Assembly (NCBI RefSeq): GCF_027943255.1
Contig: NC_072895.1
Coordinates: forward strand, 20,744,001-20,808,000
Reading direction: 5' to 3'
From: Anastrepha obliqua
Lineage: Eukaryota > Arthropoda > Insecta > Diptera > Tephritidae
DNA: 64,000 nt
Shown: one piece after another, positions 30,702 through 42,900 of the stretch
Layout of the letters: each line of letters begins with the position of its first letter
Position numbering within the stretch: the first letter of the stretch is position 1
Translations under genes and position numbers: made by a program
The notes under the pieces: model-generated
What the model saw: the letters and a program-made list of their open reading frames with translations, nothing else
What the model was told of the DNA's origin: nothing
The model's database searches: none

Positions 30702-31428
30702 GGGGTTATATACAGAGAGAATTTTCAAAAAATGGATTTTTTTATTTTATTTTCTTAATGTACATATATTTAAGAATACACACAGAAAATTTAATATCGT
30801 TCCGGTGAATATTTTCGAAGTTCCACGCTAATTTAAAAAGGCGTTTTAGAGTGCTTTAAAGTACAAGACCGGAGCGGCAGTAAAGTGATTTTCAAACTTT
30901 AAACGCGTTTTTCTCAAAATGGTGTTTTCAAAATCGGTGACCAACATTACTCGGAAACAACTAAACCGATTAGTCTCAAATTTTAGCACGAGCTTCTTAA
31001 ATATATTTTTTAGTAATTAATCGAAGATTTCTTCTCACCGATAAATATTTTTTTATAAACAATTTAAGGCCGAAATTTAGGTCAAAATCGATTTTTTTTT
31101 TAACCGCCGTTTTGTCCAAAAAAATTTATTTTGCTAATTTCTTCGCTTAATTACTAGATTTAACATTACTTCAATGAAATCTGTTAGGTTTTTTTTTAAT
31201 TTCGGAGGATCCAGTTCAGAGATATAGTGACCACCGCAAAACGCTGTTTTTGAGAGGAGCTCCCGGAAATCAGCTGTAGCTTCTTTGCAAATAAATATTT
31301 TTACTAATACTAAGTCTTAAAACACAGTTAAAAGATAACACAATGTGTGTAAAAAACCTTAGATCAATAAATTTAAAAGTTTTCTCAGAAAAATTTGCGT
31401 TTTTCGGCCCTCTAACTGTATATAACCA
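30702..31428. mobile_element. TTAA MITE, older copy, intergenic
   Basis: Left end TTAA then GGGGTTATATACAGAGAG (30698 on). Right end CTCTAACTGTATATAACCAC, followed by CTAA (probably a mutated TTAA, 31429-31432). Non-coding, about 727 bp. Confidence 0.65.
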
Positions 31429-31439
31429 CTAAAGTCTTA

Positions 31440-31745
31440 AGAGTCTTTTAGCCGACTCCGAACGGCAGAGGAGGTTTTTCACGGCAGAAATACACTCGGA
31501 GGCTTGCCATTGCCTGCCGAGGGGCGAGCGCTATTAGAAAAACCTTTTTCTTCATTTTAGTGTTTCACAGAGATTCGAACCTACGTTCTCCGTACCCCGA
31601 ATGGTAGTCACACACACACCAACGGATTCAGCTACGGCGGCTTAAAACTATAGATCGCTTCATTTGGGGAACAACATCAAGACGCACACCACAAATAGAA
31701 GGAGGAGCTCGGCCAAACACCTAACGGAAGTGTACACCCCAATTA
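31440..31745. repeat. SINE copy split into two opposed halves
   Basis: 31440-31645 carries the head and middle on the minus strand (GAGATTCGAACCTACG box-B complement, TAGCTGAATCC-like A box). 31655-31745 carries the 3' body on the plus strand (GGGGAACAACATCAAGACGC, GGAGGAGCTCGGCCAAACAC). The halves face each other. Confidence 0.8.
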
Positions 31746-32492
31746 TTTATTTATTTTTATTTTAACGGAATCAAGGCAAATGTAGGTATGTATCTCACGG
31801 TATGTAGAACACAGAAGGTAGCGCCACTACTTTATTTGATTTGACAAACGATAACTTGCTCTCTTCAAATAAACGAACAAAAGAAAGAAAAGTTAGTTGC
31901 TTGTAAATATTCAGTGAATGTCTTGGTAATATTGGTTACATCAAATCATCTGCCAAATTTCCTGCTTTCAGAAAGCCATAGAGTGTCGGGGACAATGAAA
32001 ACATTCCAAATGTATGTTCTTGCCCTGCATTAGCTAGAAACCGAATGGAATGTTTAGGAGCTCTACAATATGAGAGGTTAGAATGTAAGGCTTATTACAA
32101 GAAACCTACTACAAGGATAAAGCTTCATTTGGTTCTACTAAGAACCAATAGGTCTATGTAATGGCTTCCAGCCAGCCAAGTCAACCTAACCTAACCTATT
32201 AGTAAAAAAATGTGAATGTATTGCTATTGTCCATGCAAAACTGTCCCGTGTAAACGCCAAGTTAGAGAATCAGGAACACTATAGTCAAAGATTTCTTTCG
32301 TTTGCTTAACTAGAGCCTTTAGAAATTGCAATTTTCTCCTGAACATGTTTCTACTACTATTAAACCGAGGGACTGGGATGAAATATTTGTCAAGAATTTG
32401 AAGTCCTCGTTAATTTGCCCTGAGGCAAGGAATCTTAACTTATCGGATAACCTCTCGTTTGGCGTAAACGCATCTCGTATTAATGTATTTTT
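31746..32492. other. Intergenic sequence with a LINE-type CCTAA tail
   Basis: The stretch up to 32197 ends CAACCTAACCTAACCTATT, the same terminal style as other LINE relics here, so 31980-32200 is probably a LINE 3' end on the plus strand. The rest is unassigned. Confidence 0.4.
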
Positions 32493-32496
32493 TTAA

Positions 32497-33206
32497 GGGG
32501 TTAGGGGTAGTCATTTTCAAAAGATTTGACTTTTTTTTGCATTTTCTTAATATCTTAAAAATATTGTGTGAAAATTTGAAGTGAATCCGACAAATACTTT
32601 TCGAGTTATTCAACAATTAACAAAGGGCGCTCGGTCGTTCCCAAGTCGATAGCAAAACTTTAAGGGCGTTGTTCTCAAAACTATGTTTTTTTGAACTGGT
32701 GATCGCTGTAACTTGAAAACCGCTTGGTAGATTTCAATAAAATGTATACTGCTTTTGAAAAACATAAAAAACGTATGCATGATCGAAGGATTTTTTTTTT
32801 AAATCTCAATTTTTTTTAACAATTAATTGTCGGTTTTTTTTCTGGAAAATCTGAAATATATTTCCTGAGGCCGCCATATTGTTAATTTTGAACAAAAAAA
32901 AATTTGGATTAGGCACAAGATTATTAATACAACGAATTTCTCTTGTCCGATTGATGTTTGATGAATCTCCAAAGACTTGTGATGATCACCTCAAAGGACT
33001 TCTGAAGGAACGGGCTCCACAAAAAGCGATAACTTTTACAATCATTAATTTTTTTTTTTTTTTTTTGTTTTTTGAAATTTGCTAAGTTCAAGGCGAAACA
33101 TGATGTATTAATGCTACGTTTTTATTTTTGTAAAATAAAGCAATTGACTAGCAAAAAAAATTATTGAAAATCATAATTTTTCCTGCCCTTGACTACCCCT
33201 AACCCC
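32497..33206. mobile_element. 710-bp TTAA MITE upstream of the MTMR gene
   Basis: TIRs GGGGTTAGGGGTAGTCA and TGACTACCCCTAACCCC inside TTAA (32493-32496 and 33207-33210). Non-coding; internal text such as TTCGAGTTATTC resembles the 28259-28987 element, suggesting one superfamily. Confidence 0.88.
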
Positions 33207-33210
33207 TTAA

Positions 33211-33938
33211 CAATTGTAGGCGTTACCAATTCGAGAATTTAGTAGAATTAGTCGCCACTTTGCATGGCATCTTTCTTCACCTTCTATTAGGCAATCATCT
33301 ATCCATATTTTTCTGCGTTTCGTATTTGCTCTCAATCCCTTTTTCTTTTTAAACAAGCATAAATAACGAACATTGCAATCGCATCCTCCGCATTTTTGCC
33401 ATCTATCACAAAATCACAAATGAGGCACCCATACAACTGTGGCAAACGACAGCGCGCATGTTCGTTGTCTGTAGCCTACTTAACGTGAATCAGACTATCA
33501 TGGGAATGAACACACCTAATATCAAAACATTAAAATAATTTTGCCACAGTCTGGTAATACTCTGTATCTCTTGTCTGTGGCTCTTCCAATGTCATCAGTT
33601 TTGTTGCCTTTCTGCTATTCGCTTTTTGTTGTTTGATTGACTTTGTCGAGTTTTAAAATGGTTCTTTCCGCGAAAATTATATTTTCTCTCGTATTAAATC
33701 AAAAATGAGCCTGTCAATATCAATTTTAATTAAGTCGAAATATATAATTGAAGCTTTTTAAAAAATAATTGACAATTGAAGTGAATATTTTCAGTTTAGT
33801 GCGGGGCAAAAGACCTTTTCGTGTGAAAGTTGGCCTCCAGAAGAATATAAACAGTTGTATAGAATTTCAACAGCTGGAAAGGCAGTACCTACAACTTTTG
33901 GTATTACAGCGTGGAAAAAATCGAACGATTCAAGGGAC
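33211..33938. promoter_or_regulatory. Probable promoter and 5' leader region of the MTMR6-like gene
   Basis: About 730 bp without transposon ends, lying between a MITE and exon 1a. An open frame from about 33769 to 33957 is out of frame with the MTMR start and has no known domain, so I read it as leader sequence. No TATA or initiator could be assigned with confidence. Confidence 0.4.
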
Positions 33939-33962
33939 ATGGACGACATTAAACTAGCCAAG
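33939..33962 (+). CDS. Mtmr6: MTMR6-like gene, exon 1a (MDDIKLAK)
   Basis: Context GGGACATGG, eight codons, donor AAG/GTAAGA at 33963, phase 0. Too short for an open-frame scan; recognised because it supplies the expected N-terminus for the PH-GRAM exon. Confidence 0.75.
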
Positions 33963-36900
33963 GTAAGATAATTTGCTTTGAATACTTATATTACGTTGGA
34001 CATCTTAAAATTGTAAATGCAGACTTGTTTACATTTACTAAATAAGGTCAGGTGCAAATTGTTAAAAGAGAAATTCTGTCATTACATATTTTCTCAAAGC
34101 TGCCGCTCCCTTTGCTCTTGCGAATCTATTCAATTTTTCTTGTCCTTTAACGTGCCGGTTTTAGTTGAGTCATCATTTGCACCCTTTTCATATGGTAATA
34201 CATATGTACATACATGTTCCGTTTGTAATCAAATGACTGTCTTACAAAAACAGACACTAAAAGTATTAAAGCCACGATAAGCGCACTAAAACATTAGATT
34301 GTTGGTGCAATCGTTTTCCACAGGTGTTGCACTTACAAAACGCAACAGACAATCAAGTAAAATCAGACGGTCAAATAAAATAATAAAATCGATAATGATA
34401 TGTGGAGGTAATAAAAGATATTGAAAAAGAGTGGGGCTAATAAAGCACATTTTATTAAAGAGTTGAATTCTAATCCAAACTAAGTTCCTTTTAATGTAAA
34501 AAAACGGTTTATTTCCACATGCGAAGGGGATGAAAGTCCTTAATTGGAAATAAAATTAAACGGTTATCAATAAAAAAAAATATCGGTGCAGTTTATAGCG
34601 GCGGTTATTCATAAAATAAATGAAACTAGTATCCGGCATATGTAAATGTCTACATGAAATTCCGAACGAGGAATATATACATATATATACAATATACAGG
34701 CTTTTGGGCACCCCACTAAAATACAAATAATTTCAAGTGTGGCTGCCAAAGTAACCACTGCCTTTTGCAAATGGGTCGCTCGTGAGTTTAACCGTTGATT
34801 ACAACAATAAATTGTATTATGGGAAAAGCCATGGCATTTTTAAAGGTACTTAGAATATTTTGGCAATGTGTTAATAATCTTTAGTGCTAAATTATCAAGC
34901 AGATATAAATAATTTATTTTTATCGAAATGCTTAAAAAAAGCAAACTTCGTTACGACAAAAGAATGAGAATCCAAGTTTTAAATGATAAAGACAAGTCTC
35001 GGGTTGAGATTGCCCTTCTGGTGGGATGTTCGCGGTGAGCAGTTCAATGTGCTATTAAGCGATTTTTTTTTTTTGGTAGGTGAGGTAGGGTATCCGAACT
35101 GGATAAAGAGGCAAAGCGAATGGGTCTGGTAGTGAATAAGGACATTACGAAGTACCTCCTGTCATATCTGCAGCATAGCAAAGCGTCTATGGCTCTCTTG
35201 TGCCGTAGGCATGCAAAACTGCGAACAAACCCACATATAATACTTATACAAGAACCATGTGTATGTCACAAGCGTATCTGTGGTCTAAGTGTTATGTCGT
35301 GGGGACAAATACTTCATTGTGAAGGGAATGTGAGACCGCGAGCATGTATTATCATGCCGAGGTTGATCGAACACACGATGTTGAAAGAGCTATGCTCCGG
35401 AGATATCGTTGCTGCAAAAATAAAGTACTTGAAAAGTGGGAACAGTGACGAAGCTATCATAGTTTCGGCCTACCTACCCTACGACTCTTTACAGCCACCT
35501 CCTTCTATGGAGCTAAGATAAGTGGTCAAGTACGCAGAATCCAATAATCTGGGGCTAATAGTGGGCTGTGATGCAAATTCACAGAACATTGTGTGGGGAA
35601 GCAGCAAATGCAACCCCAGAGGTCTCAAGTTACTGGATTTTATCCTGTCATCCGATTTGGTCATTCAAAACACTGGTAACAAACCAACTTTTGTGACCAG
35701 AAGGAGACAAGAGGTGATTGATTTAACACTTACCTTACTGGGACAGGTATGGTGAGCTTGTAACAGAGCGATTACCAAACCTGAAAAAACTCAAATCAGC
35801 AGAAATGATTGAAGATGCTACTAAGAAATTAGAAGGTACTTTAATCAATTGCTTTGAGGAACTGTGTCCACTCAGGCAAAGCAGACAGGGGAAAGCGGTT
35901 CCTTGGTGGAACCCTGAACTGTCGAAGCTTCGTGTACGGTCCAGGAAACTTCTTAATAAGGCCTTGAAGACCAAAACAAAAGAGAACTGGGCTAATCATC
36001 GACTTACACAGAGACAATATAAGAAAAAAGTACGGCAAGCCAAACTTGAATCCTATAGAAATTTCTGCAGTAACGTCGAAGAAATGAGGGAAACAGCGAG
36101 ACTTTGTAAGGTCCTTCATTTAGACCGCTCAATAAGGCTGGATTCCATTCGAAAACCTGATGGTTCATACACCATTTCCAAATCGGAAACGTTTAATGCT
36201 CTACTCGAAACCCATTTCCGGGTAGTAGAACTCTCTCTGAAGTTGAGAGTGGCATGAACAATAATGGTAGCAACGGTGGAACCTTTAGGTACAGCTGGTA
36301 TATTCCTAGTCGGATAGTGACAAGGGAATCGATAAGGTTTTCTTTATCTTCCTTTGAGAACTTTAAGTCCCCTGGACCTGACGGAATATATCCAGCAATG
36401 CTTAAAAAAGGAGGAGACAGGCTGATTGAGGCCCTGAAAAGGATCTTCACAGCCTGTCTTGCATTTGGTTATATACCATCCCAATGGCGACGCGTAAGAG
36501 TAGTATTTATTCCGAAACTAGGAAAAGATGACTATTCCCTAGCAAAAAGTTTTAGACCAATCAGTTTGACATCGTTCATGTTGAAAAGTTTGGAGCGAGT
36601 GGTGGAGAAACATATTCGAGTGGGGGTATTGCCGAGAAGTCCACTTAGTAGAAATCAACACGCTTACCAGAGTGGAAAATCATGTGAATCAGCCTTACAC
36701 GATCTTGTTAGCAAGATTGAAGCCGGGCTGGAAGCTGACGAATACACAATGGGCGTGTTCGTGGGCATTGAGAGGGCTTTTGATAATGCCACTTTCGGCT
36801 CGATATGTTCTTCTGCCGAACGATACGGAGTTAATCAAACCATTATAAAATGGATATATTCCATGCTCTCTGAGAGGCTGTTAACCGCTGGTGGGAGCAG

Positions 36901-39900
36901 TGACGAATAAATCACAGTTAGAGCCAAGCAAGGATGTCCCCAAAGGGGTGTTCTTTCTTCGCTGCTGTGGTGCTTCGTCGTAGACTCTCTATTAGTGGAG
37001 ATGCAGGAACTCAGTTTTCACGTCCAAGCATATGCGAACGACGTCTGTGCGCTAACATCAGATAAATCCTTAAGGATGACTGGTGCATGAGACAAGGTCT
37101 TTCCGTTAACCCGAATAAAGCAACCATAGTCTTGTTTACGAGAAAACGGAAATTGGATGGACTCAGTCTTCCAACACTGAAAGGTATGACACTTGGTCTT
37201 TCCAACGAAGTTAAATATCTAGGAGTAATCTTGGATAAGAAGCTGACTTGAGAGACAGACGTTTCACTGAAGGTGAATCGTGCATTGAAGATTTTTCAGC
37301 AATGCCGTAGAGTCTTTGGCAAAACTTGTGGTCTGAAACCTGCTGTGGTCCTATGGATATACACAGCACTTATCAGACCAATCATGACTTACGCTTCTGT
37401 GGTCTGGTGGCGACGGAGCATGGTTAAGTCCACAATCCGGGAACTATACAGGCTGCAAAGAAGTGTATGTTTATGCATCACGGGTGCCATGAGTACAACC
37501 TCTGGAGATTCCCTAAATGTTATGCTTGATTTGCTCCCCCTGGATCTTAAGATACAACAGGAAGCAATAAAAGCAATGTGTAGACTCCATAAATATGGTT
37601 TCTGGCACGAAGATGGAACTTCGGGACACAGAGAAATCTTTAAGTTGCTGTCGGAGCAGTATCCACTGTTTTTGGCACCTAAAGATGACCTGATACCCAC
37701 AGTTTCATTTGGAAGGAAATTTGATGTCAGATTTCCATTGCGTGAGCAATGGAGCAATCCAGAATGCATGCAGGGAGGTTTGACGGATATTTTCTTTACC
37801 GATGGGTCCATGACTGAAATAGGGTCTGGAGCCGGATGGTACTTAAACGATAGTAATAAGTATCACTATGCTATGGGGGGAATGGCAACTGTTTTCCAAA
37901 CAGAAGTTTTTGCCATCCTAAAAGTAGCCGAATGGATAATCGAGAGGAGATGGAGCGGGAAACAGATTGGAGTCTTCAGTTACAGTCAGGCTGCATTGAA
38001 GGCCCTGGAGAACGCGAAGCAAACCTCAAAGATTGTTCAAGAATGTAAGAAGAAGCTTAATTCTGTCGCAAGACAAAACAGGCTTGTACTTATATGGGTT
38101 CCGGGACACTCCGGTGTTCAAGGAAACGAAATTGCCGACGAATTGGCCAACCGTGGATCAGCGGTGCCCCCACACTGGCCAGAGCCAATAATCGGAATCA
38201 GTCCCACAGGAATCAAGAATTGGATCAACGATTATGTAGGCAATCTACATAAAGAGCGATGGTCCGGTCTAGAACGCTGCAGAACTGCAAAGTGTTTTGT
38301 GACAAGTCCGAACAGAAAACTGTCAAACTTTCTACTAAAACTTAGAAGGAAAGACATTCGGTTGATGGTCGGCATCATTACAGGACACAACCCATGGGGT
38401 CAGCATATGACCACCATTGGAATCATCGAGGACCCGGTATGCCTGTCATGCTTGGAGGAGGCGGATAGCACTGAGCACTTTCTCTGTGAGTGTCCTGCCT
38501 TTGCTAGAGCGCGACTACGAGTATTGGGTTCCGATGTCATGAGAATGAGTAATATTCGTTCTCTAAAACTGGAGGATATTTACAGATTTGCCAAAGAATC
38601 TGGAAAATTCTCACAGGACTAACTATCTCTATCTCTGTCTCTATTCCTTCCTATCACTTTCTCTGATACTTTTCTCCCTCCCTCCTTGACTATCTACCCC
38701 CTTTCCAGAGCTTTATATACAATGGGCTCTTTAGCCTGAGTGTTTTAGGAGCCAACAAATCTCCTGGTGCTCCTTGGCTCGACCTTTTCAAATTCAAATT
38801 CACCTCCTCTCATCAAACAAATAGTTGGCGCACTCGCGTATCGGCACCCATGTCAATGTTGACAGTTATGATTTCGGGGTTGTAAAAGACTTCTTTTATT
38901 TAGGAACCAGCATTAACACCGATAACAATGTCAGCCTGGAAATCCAACGTAGAGTCTCTCTTGCCAACAAGTGCTACTTTGGAATGAGTAGTCAAATGAG
39001 TAGTAAAGTCCTCTCTCGATGAACGAAACTAACATTCTACAAGGCTCTCATCATGCTCGTCCTAACGTACGGCGCAGAAGCTTGGACGATGAAAACATCT
39101 GATGAAGCGACGATTGGAGTGTTTGAGAAAAAGATTGCGCAAGATTTTTGGACCTTTGCACGTTGGCAATGGCGAATATCGCAGGCGATGGAGCTATGAG
39201 CTGTATGAGCTTTACGACGACATAGACATAGCCCAGCGAATAAAGATCCAGCGGCTACGTTGACTAGGTCATGACGTCCGAATGGATACCTTATCCAATC
39301 TTATTAAAATTGATGTATGTCAAATCTACATGAGTTAGTGAGCATTACGTGTACTAAGTTTTGCCGAATTTAAGCCGTTTTCGAGATGAACACATTTACT
39401 CAAGAGTAAGAGTGGTACCGCCGTTTTTTAATTTTGACTCCGCTGTATTTCTGTTCTTGGGTTCATCAGTGGTATCGAATTTGAGTAATTTTGCATCATT
39501 TATAAAATATGATTTTATTCGAAGCTAGGCGTGGTTATTTACCATTTTCAATACCAACGCACCTTGGAGGTTTGACCAATAACTATGCTGATGAAGAAAA
39601 TTGTGATGCTAACTTCGGCTACCACATCAGGGGAGATTTGGTAGCTGAATTATGCACGATCATTTCACATGCATTCACACAATCGTTAATGAGTCGTTGT
39701 TCAGATGGCAATGAAACGGCATTGTGTTGATTTTGTTCGCATATCACTAACACAATCTTAGTGCTTACGTAAACAAACCGCTGCGCGATCAGCTGATTCT
39801 GTTACATTCTCTGAGAACTAGGGTAACGGTCTGTTCTTGGTCACACCTTCTCAATTATTTTCACCATGTGTATGTAGACCTTTATGTGAACAAAATTATG

Positions 39901-42900
39901 ATACTAGGAGTACAGGAAACGGAGAAAAAGGAAACAATCTTCCACTTCCTCTGTGAATGCCCTGCCCTATGGAAGGACAGAATGTTAACCCTGGGCCAAC
40001 CGCTGTTCGAGAGTTTCGAACAACTGTCTGGCTTAGACGTCAACAGCCTAATAAGGTTCCTATACCGCCCAGACTGGAAACGCTAGTTGGCTTCTGGATG
40101 AATCACCACTCTAACCAACCAACCAACTAGGGATAGATCCCCTTTTTAATGCCTTTAAGTGCATTTCAGCAATAAACCTGCCGAAAAAGTAAGTAATCTT
40201 TCTGGTATTACACTATGTAACCATTTAAATTTCGGAGGTAGCATAACACTAATATTGGGGCCTATACGAGTATATGTCCAAATTATAAACTTCTTAGAGG
40301 CTTCTTACCTCCATACTAAATATTTGCATAAACTGTTTTAATAAGAATTTAATAAAATAAAAAATAAAAATTATTTAAAAAAAAATACAATCCAAAAAAA
40401 AAAATACAATACAATAAAAATACAATACAAAGAAAATACAATACAATAAAAAAAACAATTCAATATATTTTATTAATATTATAATATTTAATTATTTTTA
40501 CAATTATATTGTATAATATTTTGCAACTTTTTTCAAAATTTTTATTATTCTCAATGTTGTTGCTCATTTGTTTTCATTCAACAGTCTTAATATTATATTT
40601 GCCTACAGTCTGTCACAAAAGAGCGTGTTCACGATTACAAAGAGGAGATTCAGTACTGCAGTGTAAATTTGTTTTCTCGTGCAAAGGAGTGTATTGTCCT
40701 TTATGCACTCTTAAAAAATATACTGTGGTTTTTTTTTTATTAAATCAGATTTTGCAATTTCACTCAGATGGGGCTATTTATGTCTTTTGATTAAGTGTTT
40801 TCTGTCACACGCCAAAAAACCCAATGTGTGCCAAAATGTATGCGAAAGTCTAAGACGTTCGTAAGCAATTATATGAATCCTCGGCAGAATGTCTCAAAAA
40901 GGTGGAAAATTGCACTCTATTTTCGAAAAGTTCGACATTGACTCGTTGGAAAGGCGCAAGTGATTTGTGGCATTTTCGTACGCATATTTTAAAAATATAA
41001 GTTGCAAAAGATATTGTTTAGTCAAAAGTCGTGCAGCCTGTTGGAGAAAGTCGAAATGCTTAATCGCTTTGAATTGGACGTTACAATCAGCCGATGCCAA
41101 TCACATCGGAAATATTTAGAAACGAACCAGTTCAAGCTTCATAAATGTAGATCGAGCAATGTCCAGCTGCTCGTTTGAAAAATACGAAAATTCCAGAGAC
41201 ATGTTCCTAGAAAATACGCTGTAACTCAGAGCTCGATATTCATTGTGCTATTGATGTATTTACCTGGTATCAAGAAAACAATGCATAGATAGATAACACA
41301 TGGACTGAAAAGCTCCGGCCTAGCTCATAGATGGCACTAGTTTTATTGCATTTCCCTCTTTTTCAATTAGTGCTAATCTTAAAAAGACAGCTTTTGTAAT
41401 TTCATGATATTCTATTCTTTGGTTCGCGAGTTCTTGTGCTAAGAGTGACGCTACTTTTGTTATTTTCAAAACAATGGATCAAATAAGAATTTTGTATTTT
41501 AATTTTACACTGCTTCTTGATGGGGAAAAATACCACTCAAGTGAAGCAATGACTTGAAAAGTGTTATAGGGACTCAGCTCCTTCAGAAATAACAATCAAA
41601 CGATGGTTTGCTGACTTCAAACGTGCTCGTAGAGACACCGATGACGAACAACGCAGTGGACGTCCAAATGAGGCGAGTTCTTGTGTTAAGAGGGACGCTA
41701 CTTTTGTTATTTCCAAAACAATGGATCAAAAAGAATTTCGTGTTTTAATTTTACACTACTTTTTGATGGGAAAAAATACCGTTCAAGCAAAGCAATAGCT
41801 TGAAAATTGTTATGGGGGCTGCGCTCTATCAGAAACAACAATAAAACTATGGTTTGCTGACTTCAAACGTGGTCGTAGAGACATCAATGATGCATAACGC
41901 AGTGGACGTCCAAATGAGGCGGTAACACCGGAAAACATAAAAAAATGCATCAAATCGTTTTGAATGATCGAAAAGTGAAGTTGCGTGAGTTAGCTGCCAT
42001 CGTAAAGGTATCAAAAGAAGATGTTGGCTTTATAATGCATGAGCATTTGACTAAAAACAAAAACAAAAATGTTGACCAAAAACAAAAAGTGTTGATGGTT
42101 CTGAGCAGTGGCAAAACTACATGAATTGAACCTCGAATTGCTCCCACATCCACCTTATTTGACAAATTTGGTTCCCAGTGCCTACTGGCTGTTCGCAGAC
42201 CTAAAAAAAATGCTCGTCGGTAAGAAATTTCGCTCGAATGAAGAGGTTGTCGCTATTTTGAAGCAAAAGATAAATCGTTCTACAAAAGTTGTATTGAGAT
42301 GTTAGAGCGGCGCTGTAATGGTTGCGCTGTTCTTGATAGAAATTACGTTGATGAATAAATCCAATTTTGAACAAAAAAAAACCCTCTTTTCTTTGTTAGG
42401 CCTAGGAATTGTCAGTCCATGTGTTATAATATTAACCATTAACGGCTGAAAGGCCCTGTTACGGGGACATAGTACTTATGCGATAGAAAACGAAAGGCCC
42501 CAATACGTGGACATGAAAAGCATTCAGTTTTCATTTCATTTATTTATCATCGCTGTAGTTTTCTTTAACAAATATTGCAACTTTGTACATCCCTGGTTTG
42601 TTGATCATATAAAATTATAAATCAAGTAAATATATTGAATTGACCTAATTTTCCGTCGTCTTATGGGCGAGTGTTACAAAAAAAGCTATCGGCCGTTAAG
42701 GATTAAGATTCTAAACAAATATTTAAATTCGTTCAGTGAGTACGCGCTTATGGGACAGACTGTGCAAAACATTAGCGAATAAAATTTGTTTACTGCGCAT
42801 GCTCAGACATTAGCGAGCACCATTACTCAGCTTTCCAGCAAGAAGAGCTAGAAGGATGAGAGCCAATGTAATGGTTAATGAAATGAAATAACTAAAAAAA

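Larger units (their letters stand above)
35065..38815 (+). mobile_element. LOA/I-type LINE, nearly full ORF2, inactive
   Basis: Consecutive plus-strand pieces encode an APE-type endonuclease (35120-35755), reverse transcriptase (36254-37260) and RNase H plus C-terminal zinc knuckle (37273-38622). A C/T-rich 3' region follows to about 38815. The 5' boundary is TTTTTTTTTTGGTAGGTGAG (35066). ORF1 is missing. The presence of RNase H argues for I/LOA rather than Jockey. Several stops and frameshifts. Confidence 0.85.

Noticed and set aside
32185..32200. Telomere-like CCTAA repeats
   Set aside because: Only three units, at the end of a LINE-like tail; flies use other telomere ends, and similar tails occur at 4732 and 21150.
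33769..33957. 62-codon open frame ending at exon 1a of the MTMR gene
   Set aside because: It is in a different frame from MDDIKLAK, lacks a domain, and the short exon gives the expected family N-terminus; read as leader.
40509..40790. 93-codon open frame rich in Leu, Phe and Cys
   Set aside because: Low-complexity AT-rich sequence, no domain and no splice context; it could look like a signal peptide plus Cys-rich peptide, but nothing supports expression.
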